The position numbers and the translations under genes were made by a program. The notes under the pieces were generated by a model. The model was given only the letters and a program-made list of their open reading frames with translations. It did no database searches and was not told where the DNA came from. A DNA stretch of 64,000 nucleotides from Pseudomonas fluorescens (GTDB lineage: Bacteria; Pseudomonadota; Gammaproteobacteria; Pseudomonadales; Pseudomonadaceae): assembly GCF_902498185.1 (NCBI RefSeq), contig NZ_CABVIX010000002.1, positions 124,001 through 188,000 on the forward strand, written 5' to 3'. Positions within the stretch are counted from its first letter, which is position 1, and every line of letters starts with the position of its first letter. Shown one piece after another: positions 19,754 to 29,886 of this stretch.

Positions 19754-19960
19754 TCAGCAGCTCTCGTGGCCGACATGCTTGCTGGACTGTGCGGCGACCG
19801 GCGGCTGCTCTTTCTCCTGCTGCGCAACCTGATAGGCCTGCATGGAGTTTTGGCGAGCCGCTTCCATCCGCGCAAAGGTCCGGTCCGCGCCGCCCTCTGC
19901 CAGGGCGATGCCTGCCATGCCGAAGGTAACGACCACCACAATTGCTTTGACCATGTTCAT
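19754..19960 (-). CDS. PtrA-like small periplasmic protein
   Basis: 68 aa with signal peptide (MVKAIVVVVTFGMAGIALA) and the mature start EGGADRTFARMEAARQNSMQAYQ typical of the Pseudomonas PtrA family, which is copper-induced and sits next to copRS in P. aeruginosa. The C-terminus HVGHESC could bind metal. Start ATG 19960 has GAGGA 7 nt upstream. It is divergent from copR, with a degenerate CopR-type box between them (20027-20043). Confidence 0.75.
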   Translation of the reverse strand: MNMVKAIVVVVTFGMAGIALAEGGADRTFARMEAARQNSMQAYQVAQQEKEQPPVAAQSSKHVGHESC

Positions 19961-20026
19961 CTGGAGATCCTCAGTGGGTTCTGCGCCTCATGGCGTCAGG
20001 TACAGGGTCAAATTAGCCTCGCGGTG

Positions 20027-20043
20027 CTGTCAGAAAACTGATC
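20027..20043. promoter_or_regulatory. Degenerate CopR-type box between ptrA-like gene and copR
   Basis: CTGTCAGAAAACTGATC matches the 17-bp copper box at 28941-28957 at 12 of 17 positions. It is placed to serve the divergent ptrA-like gene and copR, so could give weak autoregulation; inference only. Confidence 0.35.
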
Positions 20044-20125
20044 GCGACATTACTTTTCCGTCAGCTTCTGGTTGGGCGTCTTTTTTCCTGCAAACTGGAG
20101 ATGCACTCCGCGTGGATGAGAGCAG

Positions 20126-20803
20126 ATGAAATTACTCGTAGCCGAAGATGAGCCGAAAACCGGTGTCTACCTCCAGCAAGGCCTAACAGAGGCTGGCTTC
20201 ACTGTAGACCGGGTGATGACAGGCACTGACGCCCTGCAACAGGCGCAGAGCGAAGCGTATGACTTGCTGATCTTGGACGTAATGATGCCGGGGCTCGATG
20301 GCTGGGAGGTCCTGCGCAAGATCCGGGCAGCGGGGAAAGACGTGCCGGTCCTCTTTCTCACGGCCCGTGATGGCGTAGATGATCGCGTTAAAGGCTTGGA
20401 GCTGGGTGCTGATGACTACCTTGTGAAGCCCTTTGCGTTCTCTGAGCTGTTGGCTCGGGTCCGCACACTGCTGCGCAGAGGCAACGGTGGTTCTGCTCAA
20501 ACCACCATGAAGATGGCGGACCTTGAGGTTGACCTGCTCAAGCGCCGGGCTACGCGAAACGGCAAGCGGATCGACCTTACTGCCAAGGAGTTTGCCCTTT
20601 TGGAGCTGCTCATGCGCCGACGCGGGGAGGTGCTCCCCAAGTCGCTGATCGCTTCTCAGGTCTGGGACATGAACTTCGACAGTGACACCAACGTGATCGA
20701 GGTCGCGATTCGCCGACTGCGGGCCAAGATTGATGACGACTTCGCGCCAAAGCTCATCCATACCGCCCGAGGCATGGGCTACATGATGGATGTGGCAGAG
20801 TGA
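20126..20803 (+). CDS. copR: Copper-responsive response regulator (OmpR family)
   Basis: 225-aa two-component regulator. The receiver domain has the acidic pair AEDEP, the phosphorylation site Asp51 in [14 protein letters not shown] and Lys in [10 protein letters not shown]; the C-terminal winged helix includes [20 protein letters not shown] and [14 protein letters not shown]. It is coupled to the sensor gene by overlap. Location beside copA and ptrA-like genes supports copper as the signal; the TTACA-N4-TGTAA boxes in this region are its likely targets. Confidence 0.93.
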   Translation: MKLLVAEDEPKTGVYLQQGLTEAGFTVDRVMTGTDALQQAQSEAYDLLILDVMMPGLDGWEVLRKIRAAGKDVPVLFLTARDGVDDRVKGLELGADDYLVKPFAFSELLARVRTLLRRGNGGSAQTTMKMADLEVDLLKRRATRNGKRIDLTAKEFALLELLMRRRGEVLPKSLIASQVWDMNFDSDTNVIEVAIRRLRAKIDDDFAPKLIHTARGMGYMMDVAE

Positions 20804-22203
20804 TGCGCCCGCAATCATCGCTCGTCAAGCGACTGACCCTGATGTTCATGTTCGCGGTGACTGCTGTCTTGGTCGTTGCCGGCGTGGCTTTCTACGGGCT
20901 CAGCCAGCACCATTTCCGGATGCTGGATGAGCAGGCGCTCTCCGAAAAGCTGGAGTCAACGCGTCATATTCTGTCCATTTCAGCAGCGCGAGGCGAGCTC
21001 GGCGATCAGGAGCAGCAGCTGCGGGCATTGCTCGGCGCACATCAGGATCTTTCGGCGAAAATCACCAAGGCTGACGGAACGACCCTTTTTTCAGACTCCA
21101 AAGCCTCCCAAATTCCTCAGCGGTTCGAGCAGGCGCGCCAGGGTGCGGTCTGGGAGTGGCAGGATGAATCGCAGAACTTCCGCGGTATCACCGCCCAGAT
21201 GACCATCGCGGGCGAGCCGGAACCGGTGACGGCCGTGCTGATGCTCGATGTCACCACTCACGCGCATTTCTTTGTCACCCTGCAATGGTGGTTCGGCATC
21301 GGCTTGGTGATCAGCGCGATTGTGAGCGCAGGCTTGGGCTGGGTCGTTGCCAAGAGTGGGCTTCGGCCTGTCGGGCAAATCACCAAAGTGGCCACCGGGA
21401 TGTCGGCAAGATCGCTCCGCGAGCGCATTCCGCTGGAGCCCGTACCGCTAGAGCTTCAGGAGCTCATCCTGTCTTTCAACGGGATGCTGGGACGGTTGGA
21501 GGATGCATTCGTTCGGTTGTCCAACTTCTCTGCCGATATCGCTCATGAGTTGAGAACGCCGGTCAGCAACCTACTTACCCATACCGAAGTGGTGCTCACC
21601 AAGAAGCGTGACCTGGATGCCTATGAGGAAAACCTCTATTCGAACCTTGAAGACCTCAAGCGCATGTCGCGCATGATCGACGACATGCTTTTCCTCGCGA
21701 AGGCGGATAACGGTCTGATCGTGCCTGAGCAGATTGATGTGGAGCTCTCCGAACTCGTATCCAAGCTGTTCGAGTACTACCAGTTTCTGGCTGAGGATCA
21801 AGGCATCCAGCTGACCCTCCAAGGTCGTGGCAAGGTTCGTGGCGATCTCTTGATGATTGACCGAGCGCTTTCCAACCTTTTATCGAACGCGTTGCGCTAC
21901 ACCCCGGAAGGCAACGAGATATCAGTGCAGATCGAGCAAACACGTGAAAACGTGACGTTGTCCATACGTAACAGCGGAGTAACCATCGATCCTCAGCACA
22001 TTGGCAAGATCTTCGACCGGTTCTATCGGGCTGATCCAGCCAGACGCGAAGGCGGACCAAGCAATGCAGGCCTGGGCCTGTCGATAACACGCTCCATCAT
22101 CGAGGCTCACAGCGGACGAATTTGGTGTACTTCAGCGGAGGGATTCACAACCTTTTACATCAGCCTTCCAGCCTCCAAGCGGTTGTTTGGTGAAGCCTCT
22201 TAA
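20803..22203 (+). CDS. copS: Heavy-metal sensor histidine kinase
   Basis: 466-aa membrane kinase of the CusS/CopS type. A first TM segment (LTLMFMFAVTAVLVVAGVAF) and a second near residue 165 (WWFGIGLVISAIVSAGLGWVV) bracket a periplasmic sensor loop; then HAMP, the H-box FSADIAHELRTPVSNLL, the N-box LSNLLSNALRYTPEGN and the G-box NAGLGLSITRSII. It overlaps the copR stop (TGATG); GTG at 20800 is an alternative start. It should phosphorylate CopR when periplasmic Cu rises. Confidence 0.93.
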   Translation: MRPQSSLVKRLTLMFMFAVTAVLVVAGVAFYGLSQHHFRMLDEQALSEKLESTRHILSISAARGELGDQEQQLRALLGAHQDLSAKITKADGTTLFSDSKASQIPQRFEQARQGAVWEWQDESQNFRGITAQMTIAGEPEPVTAVLMLDVTTHAHFFVTLQWWFGIGLVISAIVSAGLGWVVAKSGLRPVGQITKVATGMSARSLRERIPLEPVPLELQELILSFNGMLGRLEDAFVRLSNFSADIAHELRTPVSNLLTHTEVVLTKKRDLDAYEENLYSNLEDLKRMSRMIDDMLFLAKADNGLIVPEQIDVELSELVSKLFEYYQFLAEDQGIQLTLQGRGKVRGDLLMIDRALSNLLSNALRYTPEGNEISVQIEQTRENVTLSIRNSGVTIDPQHIGKIFDRFYRADPARREGGPSNAGLGLSITRSIIEAHSGRIWCTSAEGFTTFYISLPASKRLFGEAS

Positions 22204-22239
22204 TGCTGAATTCATCCCGGTAACCTATATTCGCCCATC

Positions 22240-22587
22240 ATGAAACGCTTCATTCGACTGCTCACCATCCTGATGCTTATCGTGGCGCTTCCGCTTAACG
22301 GGATGGCGGGCATCGATTCGGCGACTGAACCTTGCCCAATGCAGACCATGGGCATGGAAATGATGGCGGGCATGGACCATGACTGCTGCCAGGACCAAGA
22401 GCCGGGCAAGACTGGTGACCATGCCAAATCCTGCAAGGTAGGCCAGGAGTGCAGAACTGCCAGCACAGTGCAGCTCAGCTTCCTGACGCCTGGACTGACC
22501 TATGCCAAGCCACGACCTGCCGATACCTACGCTGTAGGCATAGCAACAGGTTCTCCCCCCGATCCATGGCGTCCTCCCCGCGTCTGA
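22240..22587 (+). CDS. Small exported Cys/Met-rich protein upstream of cusC
   Basis: 115 aa; signal peptide MKRFIRLLTILMLIVALPLNGMAG, then a region rich in Met, Cys, His and Asp (TEPCPMQTMGMEMMAGMDHD, CCQDQEP) and a Pro-rich end. It lies between copS and cusC in the same direction and looks like a periplasmic copper-binding accessory. I do not recognise a named family. The ATG lies 37 bp after the copS stop with no strong ribosome binding site. Confidence 0.6.
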   Translation: MKRFIRLLTILMLIVALPLNGMAGIDSATEPCPMQTMGMEMMAGMDHDCCQDQEPGKTGDHAKSCKVGQECRTASTVQLSFLTPGLTYAKPRPADTYAVGIATGSPPDPWRPPRV

Positions 22588-22673
22588 CTCCCTCTTAATT
22601 TCACACCATCGTTCTGCCTAGCAGCGGGCCGATGGCACGCGCCTGGGCGCTGATCTTTCGAGGAATCATTCTC

Positions 22674-23924
22674 ATGACTCCCCAACGTTTTCAGGGACGA
22701 ACTCCCACTGCCGTCCTTTTCATACTGCTGCCGGCTGTCTCAGCACAGGCGACAACGCTGCCGCTGGATGAAGCGCTGCAACTGGCTGAACGCAACGCTC
22801 CCTCTCTACAAGCCCGCCAAGAGCAGGCATCAGCTGCGCGCAACTTGGTCATTCCAGCGGGCGAACTACCCGATCCGCGCCTGAATCTTGGAGTACAAAA
22901 CCTGCCGATTGAAGGCGCTGATCGCTGGAGCTTGAACAGAGACTTCATGACCATGCAGGTGGTTGGCCTGTCCCAGGACGTACCGAACCGGGACAAACGT
23001 AAAGCTCGCGTAGAGACAGCTCAGGCCACGGTCGAGCGAGCCGATGCTGAGGCGGTCTTCGAGCGCCTGAAGATTCGAGCGGCAACCGCGCAGGCTTGGG
23101 TTAATGCGTACACCGTGCAGCGAAAACTTGAACAGTTCGACGCTTTCTACAAAGAAAACCAGCTGCTGGCTTCTACGGTGCGGGCGCGCCTGGCCGGTGG
23201 CGCAGGCTCGACGACCGATACGCTGGCTCCGAAACAGGAATTGGCGCAGCTGGACGAGCAGAAGGATGTTTTATTGAGTCAGGCAGCTCAAGCGCGATCC
23301 GCGCTGAAGCGCTGGATTGGGCAGGACGCCGAAGTAGGGGCGCCGACGTTCCCACTCTGGCCTGTAGACGCAGCTGAATACCTGCACTCCGTACATGCCC
23401 ACCCGGAGCTCAATACCTACAACGCCATGACACGCGAGGCGCAAGCCCAGGTACACCAGGCCCAGGCAGAAAAGAAGTCGGATTGGTCTTGGGGGGTGGA
23501 TTATCAGCGTCGTGGCCCGGACTTCAGCAACATGGTCAGCTTGCAAGTCAGCTTCCAGCTGCCGTTGTTCACCGGCTCCCGGCAAGACCCGATGATTGCG
23601 GCACGACGCGCGCAAGTTCGTCAGTTGGAGGATGAGCAGGATGCAGCCCTGCGCGAGCATCAAGCCCAGCTTGAAACAGACCTTGCCGAGTACCAACGTT
23701 TGCAGCGGGCGGTGCGGCGCAGTCGCGAGACGCTTCTACCTCTGGCCGAGGACCGGGTACGCCTCGCTCTGGCGGACTACCGCGCCGGTAAGTCGCCGTT
23801 GAGTGAAGTGCTGTCGGCACGTCGGCAACGCGTGGAAGCGCTGTTACAGGATGTGGATCTGCAAGGACAGTTGGCTGCAACAGCAGCGCGTCTGCATTTC
23901 GTATATGGAGAGGTGCGGGCATGA
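22674..23924 (+). CDS. cusC: Outer-membrane efflux channel, CusC/TolC family
   Basis: 416-aa TolC-family outer-membrane factor. Signal peptide (LFILLPAVSAQATTLPLDEAL), then two repeated coiled-coil halves with ALQLAERNAPSLQARQEQA and the closing LQGQLAATAARLHFVYGEV. The start at 22674 follows GAGGAA; the ATG at 22632 lacks one. It forms the exit duct of the Cus tripartite pump with the next two genes; the last codons overlap cusB in an ATGA. Confidence 0.92.
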   Translation: MTPQRFQGRTPTAVLFILLPAVSAQATTLPLDEALQLAERNAPSLQARQEQASAARNLVIPAGELPDPRLNLGVQNLPIEGADRWSLNRDFMTMQVVGLSQDVPNRDKRKARVETAQATVERADAEAVFERLKIRAATAQAWVNAYTVQRKLEQFDAFYKENQLLASTVRARLAGGAGSTTDTLAPKQELAQLDEQKDVLLSQAAQARSALKRWIGQDAEVGAPTFPLWPVDAAEYLHSVHAHPELNTYNAMTREAQAQVHQAQAEKKSDWSWGVDYQRRGPDFSNMVSLQVSFQLPLFTGSRQDPMIAARRAQVRQLEDEQDAALREHQAQLETDLAEYQRLQRAVRRSRETLLPLAEDRVRLALADYRAGKSPLSEVLSARRQRVEALLQDVDLQGQLAATAARLHFVYGEVRA

Positions 23925-25381
23925 GGAATAGGTCGATTGGGTTGGTTGTGGCTGCTGCCCTTGCTATTGGAGCAGGCGCGGGCTTCTGGCTAGGTGGACG
24001 GGGCACGGTTACCCCATCGCAGCCAGTAGGTGAGCAAAAAGCGCTGTATTGGTACGACCCGATGTATCCCCAGCAGCATTTCCCGGCACCCGGAAAGTCG
24101 CCGTTCATGGACATGCCGCTCGTGCCCAAGTATTCAGGCGAGACGGATGACAAGGGGCAGCCTGCGGTTCAGGTCTCGGCTGGGCTCCAGCAAAATCTCG
24201 GGATGCGATTGGCAACGGTGATGGCTGGCAGGCTTGAACGATCCCTGAGCGTGAGCGGCGTTCTGGCGTTCGACGAACGCGACTTCAGCGTGTTGCAGGC
24301 CCGTACTGGCGGTTACGTCGAACGCGTATATGGCCGGGCGGCGGGGGATATAGTTGCTAAAGGGGCTCCCCTAGCCGATGTGCTGACCCCGGAGTGGGCT
24401 GGTTTGCAGGAGGAATATCTGGCGTTGCGGCATTCCGGCGACGCTCAACTGACAGCGGCGGCACGACAGCGGCTCCTGCTCTCCGGCATGCCGGTCTACC
24501 TGATCAACCGGGTCGCGAGCACTGGAAAGGTACAGCTCTCGGTCACACTTTCCGCGCCCACTGCCGGTGTCATCCAGGTTCTCGATCTGCGACCCGGCAT
24601 GACGCTGACGCCGGGGACTACCTTGGCAAGGATCAACGGAGTGGCCAACGTCTGGCTGGAAGCCGCTGTGCCAGAAGCCCAGGCTCAAGGCCTGCGCGAA
24701 GGCCAGCCTGTGCAAGCGCAATTGCCAGCTTTCCCAGGCGATCCGGTACCGGGCAAGTTGACCGCGCTGTTGGCTGATGCCGATTTGCAAAGCCGCACGT
24801 TGCGCCTGCGTATCGAGTTGCCCAACCCGGATGGACGGCTTCGTCCTGGGATGACCGCTCAAGTGGCTCTCAATCCCGGCGTGTCTGCCGAGCAGAGCCT
24901 CTTGGTGCCTGCCGAGGCGGTCATACGTACCGGCAAGCGGGATCTGGTGATGCTGGCTGAAGAAGGTGGTCGCTTCCGACCGGTGGAAGTCGTGTTGGGT
25001 CAGGAGAGCAAGGGGCAAGTTGCGGTGTTGCAGGGCCTTCAGGCAGGTCAGCGCATCGTAGCGTCGGGGCAATTCCTACTGGACTCCGAAGCTAATTTGA
25101 AAGGCATCGAAGCGGCGACGGCGCAAGACGCTCAGCCAAAAGCGGGGCCCGCCTTACATGAAGCGAACGGCCGTATCGTGCAGATAGACGGAGCCCAGCT
25201 CACCGTTGACCATGGTCCCTTCCTCACCCTGGGTATGCCTGGGATGACCATGACCTTCCCGGTGGCTGATCAGTCGCTCCTTGATGGCCTCAAGGTCGGT
25301 GCACAGATTCGCTTTGGGATACGCGAACGCGACGAGGGCATGGTGGTTGAGCAGATCAAAGTGTTGGAGGGCCAACCATGA
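23921..25381 (+). CDS. cusB: Periplasmic adaptor CusB with fused CusF-like domain
   Basis: 486-aa membrane-fusion protein. One N-terminal TM anchor ([20 protein letters not shown]), a heavy-metal-binding segment [20 protein letters not shown] and MDMPLVPKY (about residues 42-72), the lipoyl/barrel domains, and an extra C-terminal domain (about 408-485: [32 protein letters not shown]) that is a CusF-like copper chaperone. A further separate cusF follows cusA, so the operon encodes two such domains. ATGA overlaps on both sides couple it to cusC and cusA. Confidence 0.93.
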   Translation: MRNRSIGLVVAAALAIGAGAGFWLGGRGTVTPSQPVGEQKALYWYDPMYPQQHFPAPGKSPFMDMPLVPKYSGETDDKGQPAVQVSAGLQQNLGMRLATVMAGRLERSLSVSGVLAFDERDFSVLQARTGGYVERVYGRAAGDIVAKGAPLADVLTPEWAGLQEEYLALRHSGDAQLTAAARQRLLLSGMPVYLINRVASTGKVQLSVTLSAPTAGVIQVLDLRPGMTLTPGTTLARINGVANVWLEAAVPEAQAQGLREGQPVQAQLPAFPGDPVPGKLTALLADADLQSRTLRLRIELPNPDGRLRPGMTAQVALNPGVSAEQSLLVPAEAVIRTGKRDLVMLAEEGGRFRPVEVVLGQESKGQVAVLQGLQAGQRIVASGQFLLDSEANLKGIEAATAQDAQPKAGPALHEANGRIVQIDGAQLTVDHGPFLTLGMPGMTMTFPVADQSLLDGLKVGAQIRFGIRERDEGMVVEQIKVLEGQP

Positions 25382-28300
25382 TTGCCAAACTGATCCGCTG
25401 GTCGGTAGGCAACCGGGTACTGGTGCTGCTCGCTACGCTGTTTCTGGTGGCATGGGGCTTCGTCTCGGTGCGCAGTCTGCCAATCGACGCCTTGCCCGAC
25501 CTGTCGGATGTACAGGTGATCATCCGCACGTCCTACCCAGGTCAGGCTCCTCAGATCGTTGAGAATCAGGTGACCTATCCGCTGACCACCACAATGCTCT
25601 CGGTTCCGGAGGCCAAAACGGTACGCGGCTTCTCCGCCTTCGGTGACAGCTTCGTCTACGTGCTGTTCGAGGACGGCACCGATCTGTATTGGGCGCGCTC
25701 TCGGGTTCTTGAGTACCTGAGCCAGGCACAATCGCGATTACCTGCGGCAGCCAAGCCGGTACTCGGACCGGACGCCACCGGAGTCGGGTGGATTTTTCAG
25801 TATGCGCTGGTCGATCGCAACGGTGGCCATGACCTGTCGCAACTGCGCAGCCTGCAGGACTGGTTCCTGCGCTATGAGCTCAAGACCCTGCCGGATGTCG
25901 CTGAGGTGGCCACCATCGGCGGTATGGTCAAGCAATACCAAGTCCTCCTCGATCCGCTTCGCATGGCCAGCCTCGGTATCACCCAAGCTGAGGTGATAGA
26001 GGCTATAGGTAAGGCCAACCAGGAGACCGGCGGTGGTGTGCTGGAGCAAGGCGAAGCAGAATTCATGGTTCGTGCGGCCGGCTACCTAGGATCGCTGGAC
26101 GATTTCAGAGCGATCCCTCTGCGACTGGCTACCAAGGGCGTGCCGGTGAACTTAGGCGATGTCGCTACGGTGCAGATAGGTCCGGAAGCCCGCAGAGGCA
26201 TAGGTGAACTGGACGGCCTCGGTGAAGCCGTAGGTGGAGTGGTTATCCTGCGCAGCGGCAAGAATGCTCGTGAGGCCATCGCGCACGTCAAGGCCAAGCT
26301 CGAAACCCTGAAGAAAGGCCTGCCTGCCGGGGTGGAGCTTGTCACCGTCTACGACCGCAGCCAGCTGATCGACCGTGCTGTGGAGAACCTCAGTCACAAA
26401 CTGGTCGAGGAGTTTGTGGTAGTGGCGTTGGTATGCGCAGCGTTTCTCTGGCACCTGCGCTCGTCGCTGGTGGCCATCGTGTCGCTGCCCGTGGGAATCC
26501 TGATTGCGCTGATCGTCATGCGTCATCAGGGCATCAACGCCAACATCATGTCCCTTGGCGGAATCGCTATTGCCATCGGTGCAATGGTGGACGCTGCCGT
26601 GGTCATGATCGAGAACGCCCACAAACGTGTAGAGGCCTGGCATGCCCAGCATCCTGGTCAACCTTTGCGGGGCGAAGCGCATTGGAACGTAATGACGGAG
26701 GCGGCCGTCGAGGTTGGACCAGCGCTGTTCTTCAGCCTCATGATCATCACGCTCTCGTTCATCCCGGTGTTCACGCTGCAAGCCCAGGAGGGCCGCCTCT
26801 TTGCCCCCCTGGCCTTTACCAAGACCTACGCGATGGCAGCGGCGGCTGCGCTATCGGTGACCCTGATACCGGTGCTGATGGGGTACTGGATCAGAGGGCC
26901 ACTGCCTGCGGAACAGCGCAACCCGCTCAACCGGGGCCTCATCCGGCTGTACCGTCCGGCATTGGAGGTCGTCCTGCGCCGGCCCTTGCTTACCCTCGCT
27001 GGAGCATTGCTCATCCTGCTCAGCAGTCTGTGGCCCTTGAACCATCTGGGTGGCGAGTTTCTTCCCCCACTTGATGAAGGTGATCTGCTCTACATGCCTT
27101 CAGCCTTGCCTGGACTCTCCGCGCAGAAAGCTTCAGAGCTGTTGCAGCGAACGGATCGCTTGATTCGTACAGTCCCCGAGGTAGCCAGCGTCTTTGGTAA
27201 GGCCGGCCGCGCCGAATCGGCCACTGACCCTGCACCGCTGGAGATGTTCGAGACCACCGTGCGGCTCAAGCCCAAGAGTGAATGGCGTCCAGGTATGACC
27301 ACTGAGAAGCTAATCGAAGAGCTTGACCGTATCGTGCGTGTGCCTGGGCTCACCAATATCTGGATTCCGCCTATCCGCAATCGGATTGACATGCTGGCCA
27401 CCGGCATCAAGAGTCCGATCGGCGTCAAGGTTGCCGGCAGCGATCTGAACCAGATAGACCGGGCTACCCTTGCTGTAGAGCGGGCAGCGATAAAGGTGCC
27501 TGGAGTGACTTCGGCCCTGGCAGAGCGTTTGACTGGCGGTCGCTACATTGATTTGGACATCGACCGCCATGCCGCTGCGCGTTATGGCCTGAACATTACC
27601 GACGTACAGGCTATTGTAGCCGGTGCCATAGGTGGCGAAACCATTGGGGAAACGGTTGAAGGGTTAGCTCGCTTTCCCATTAGCGTGCGCTATCCACGTG
27701 AATGGCGTGATTCCGTGGAGGCGTTGCGTCAGCTGCCGATCTACACGTCGCAGGGGGGCCAGCTGACGCTTGGCACCGTGGCCCGCATACGTATTGCCGA
27801 TGGCCCGCCCATGCTCAAGAGCGAAAATGCTCGCCCCTCGGGCTGGGTGTACGTCGATGTGCGCGGCAGAGACCTATCGTCTGTTGTGGCAGACCTGCGG
27901 CAGGTGATCGACACCGAGGTAAAGCTAGATCCGGGCATGAGCTTGAGTTACTCCGGGCAGTTCGAATACTTGGAGCGCGCTAACGCACGCCTGGCCTGGG
28001 TGGTGCCGGCGACGCTGGCCATCATCTTCGTGCTGCTCTACCTGACTTTTGGGCGCCTCGGTGAGGCGCTACTCATCATGGGCACGCTACCGTTCGCGCT
28101 AACCGGAGGCGTTTGGCTGCTGTACTTGCTGGGCTACAACCTGTCGGTGGCCACAGGCGTTGGTTTCATTGCCTTGGCCGGCGTAGCGGCGGAGTTTGGC
28201 GTGATTATGCTCATTTACCTGAATAACGCTTGGGCTGAGCGTCAGGCCAGTGGCGAAACCACACGAGCAGCGCTGCTCGGCGCAATCCGTGAGGGTGCGG

Positions 28301-28536
28301 TGCAGCGCATCAGACCCAAGGCAATGACCGTGGCGGTCATCGTTGCAGGCCTGCTGCCCATCCTCTGGAGCAGCGGTACCGGCAGCGAGGTCATGAGTCG
28401 CATCGCGGTGCCCATGGTCGGCGGCATGCTAACCGCTCCGTTGCTCTCCCTGTTTGTAATACCTGCGGCGTACTGGCTGATCCGTCGCCGCGAACTTACT
28501 GTCACTACCCCCAACCCCTCAGGAGAAAACCAATGA
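25378..28536 (+). CDS. cusA: Copper/silver RND efflux pump CusA
   Basis: 1052-aa proton-driven RND transporter of the HME class. The first TM segment is at residues 11-30, and the porter-domain signature [20 protein letters not shown] and the CusA-typical [18 protein letters not shown] are present, giving several Met residues for Cu(I)/Ag(I) relay. The TM4 region reads [22 protein letters not shown] with the conserved Asp. It exports copper from periplasm or cytoplasm through CusC. It overlaps cusB and cusF by 4 bp. Confidence 0.96.
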   Translation: MIAKLIRWSVGNRVLVLLATLFLVAWGFVSVRSLPIDALPDLSDVQVIIRTSYPGQAPQIVENQVTYPLTTTMLSVPEAKTVRGFSAFGDSFVYVLFEDGTDLYWARSRVLEYLSQAQSRLPAAAKPVLGPDATGVGWIFQYALVDRNGGHDLSQLRSLQDWFLRYELKTLPDVAEVATIGGMVKQYQVLLDPLRMASLGITQAEVIEAIGKANQETGGGVLEQGEAEFMVRAAGYLGSLDDFRAIPLRLATKGVPVNLGDVATVQIGPEARRGIGELDGLGEAVGGVVILRSGKNAREAIAHVKAKLETLKKGLPAGVELVTVYDRSQLIDRAVENLSHKLVEEFVVVALVCAAFLWHLRSSLVAIVSLPVGILIALIVMRHQGINANIMSLGGIAIAIGAMVDAAVVMIENAHKRVEAWHAQHPGQPLRGEAHWNVMTEAAVEVGPALFFSLMIITLSFIPVFTLQAQEGRLFAPLAFTKTYAMAAAAALSVTLIPVLMGYWIRGPLPAEQRNPLNRGLIRLYRPALEVVLRRPLLTLAGALLILLSSLWPLNHLGGEFLPPLDEGDLLYMPSALPGLSAQKASELLQRTDRLIRTVPEVASVFGKAGRAESATDPAPLEMFETTVRLKPKSEWRPGMTTEKLIEELDRIVRVPGLTNIWIPPIRNRIDMLATGIKSPIGVKVAGSDLNQIDRATLAVERAAIKVPGVTSALAERLTGGRYIDLDIDRHAAARYGLNITDVQAIVAGAIGGETIGETVEGLARFPISVRYPREWRDSVEALRQLPIYTSQGGQLTLGTVARIRIADGPPMLKSENARPSGWVYVDVRGRDLSSVVADLRQVIDTEVKLDPGMSLSYSGQFEYLERANARLAWVVPATLAIIFVLLYLTFGRLGEALLIMGTLPFALTGGVWLLYLLGYNLSVATGVGFIALAGVAAEFGVIMLIYLNNAWAERQASGETTRAALLGAIREGAVQRIRPKAMTVAVIVAGLLPILWSSGTGSEVMSRIAVPMVGGMLTAPLLSLFVIPAAYWLIRRRELTVTTPNPSGENQ

Positions 28537-28886
28537 AAAAGCTAATCGTCATCGCAGCCCTGGTCACAGCTTTCGCCGCCAGTGTGCATGCCCAGGACAT
28601 GGATGGTATGGACATGAAGAACATGCCAGCTTCCGCCGAAGGAGGCCAAGGCACCCAGGCGGCACCCACCGCGCATGCTGAAGGGGCAATAAAGGCGCTG
28701 GATCCTCAAAGCGGAAAAATCACATTGGCCCACGGCCCGGTAGCAGAGCTCAAATGGCCGGCGATGACCATGGGTTTCCATGCTGAGCCTGCACAGCTGA
28801 AGGGCTTGAACGTAGGAGACAAGGTGAAATTTGGGTTCCGTATGGAAGGAAGCGTCGCGAAGATCGTGAGCATTCATAAGCAGTGA
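28533..28886 (+). CDS. cusF: Periplasmic copper chaperone CusF
   Basis: 117 aa. Signal peptide (ending SVHAQDMDG) followed by a Met-rich linker and the OB-fold CusF domain: [45 protein letters not shown]. The Trp and the two Met of WPAMTMGF are the Cu(I) site of this family. It ends the cusCBAF operon. Confidence 0.93.
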   Translation: MKKLIVIAALVTAFAASVHAQDMDGMDMKNMPASAEGGQGTQAAPTAHAEGAIKALDPQSGKITLAHGPVAELKWPAMTMGFHAEPAQLKGLNVGDKVKFGFRMEGSVAKIVSIHKQ

Positions 28887-28940
28887 TGTTCCAGCCTTAA
28901 ATGATCGGGCACGCCTTCACACCGAGAGGATTCGGACAAG

Positions 28941-28957
28941 CTTACAGAAATGTAATC
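28941..28957 (+). promoter_or_regulatory. CopR-type box upstream of Cys-rich copper protein
   Basis: CTTACAGAAATGTAATC, carrying TTACA-GAAA-TGTAA. It is the exact reverse complement of the 17-bp box before copA and lies 90 bp before the next gene. Confidence 0.75.
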
Positions 28958-29046
28958 AATCTTCAGGACCCCGTCAGGCCGAACGCTACATACCGTCATG
29001 AGACGGTGCACTGGCATCAAATCGACCCGATACCGGAGATATGACC

Positions 29047-29373
29047 ATGAACAGTCGCTTTGAAGAATGCATCTCGGAATGCCTGCGCTGTGCGCTGGCC
29101 TGTGAAGGCTGTGCGTCAGCCTGCCTACAAGAACAAGATGTAAAAATGATGGCTGACTGCATCAAGCTGGACAGAGATTGCGCAGATATGTGCAACCTTG
29201 CGGCTACCTTGATGGCACGAGAAAGCATGCTGGCCAAAGAGCTTTGTGCCCTATGCGCCAAAATTTGCCGGGCCTGCGGGGAGGAGTGCGGTAAGCATAA
29301 GGCAGACCACTGTCAGCAATGCGCCCAGGCCTGCATGACCTGCGCAGAATCCTGCGAAGCAATGGCTGCGTAA
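29047..29373 (+). CDS. Four-helix-bundle copper-storage protein (Csp-like, DUF326)
   Basis: 108 aa with 19 cysteines spaced along amphipathic helices (EECISECLRCALACEGCASA, ELCALCAKICRACGEECGKH, HCQQCAQACMTCAESC). This is the pattern of Csp-type bundles that fill their core with Cu(I) thiolates. There is no signal peptide, so it should be cytosolic. Start ATG 29047 has GGAG 8 nt upstream; ATG 29041 is too close to it. A CopR-type box precedes it. Confidence 0.9.
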   Translation: MNSRFEECISECLRCALACEGCASACLQEQDVKMMADCIKLDRDCADMCNLAATLMARESMLAKELCALCAKICRACGEECGKHKADHCQQCAQACMTCAESCEAMAA

Positions 29374-29543
29374 GCGAATTTCGCCAAACCTCCGCCTGCT
29401 TTCCATGCGCCTGATTAAGGATTTGGGTACGTCGATAATCGTCGTGCTTAGGGAGGCGGGTAGACCGCTGATGGGCATGCGCCCTGGCAGAGCCTAGCTT
29501 GGGAAGCTAGCAAACCAAAGGCGCTGCGACCCGATAGCAAAGA

Positions 29544-29564
29544 AGCCCGCCTCAGCGGCGGGCT
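29544..29564. terminator. Hairpin in the 29374-29886 intergenic stretch
   Basis: AGCCCGCC-N5-GGCGGGCT (29544-29551 and 29557-29564), a strong stem without T-run. It may close the copper block. The rest of this 513-bp stretch shows no gene on either strand. Confidence 0.35.
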
Positions 29565-29886
29565 ATCAGATGTCTCCAAGGGGAGGCTGTAGGCCAACAA
29601 GTCTCGGAGCAAGCACTTGTAGGATACGCCTGTTGGCTCACGCCCACCAGCCCGCTTCGGCGGAAGCGAATGGTCCTACGTTCTGACGGCCGGCATTGGG
29701 AGCGGCTTGGTGAAGGCCACGTCGATTTGTAGGGCAATCCACCAAGACAAAGCCGGCTGATTATCCCCAAGCGGTATACCCTCAGGAAGAGTCAAAGGCA
29801 AAGCTAGGGGTGAATCTAGCGGGTACCCACATTTGAGGGCAAAATCACCAGCTTCGCCTACAGTGCATTGGGTTGAGGGGAAAGGT

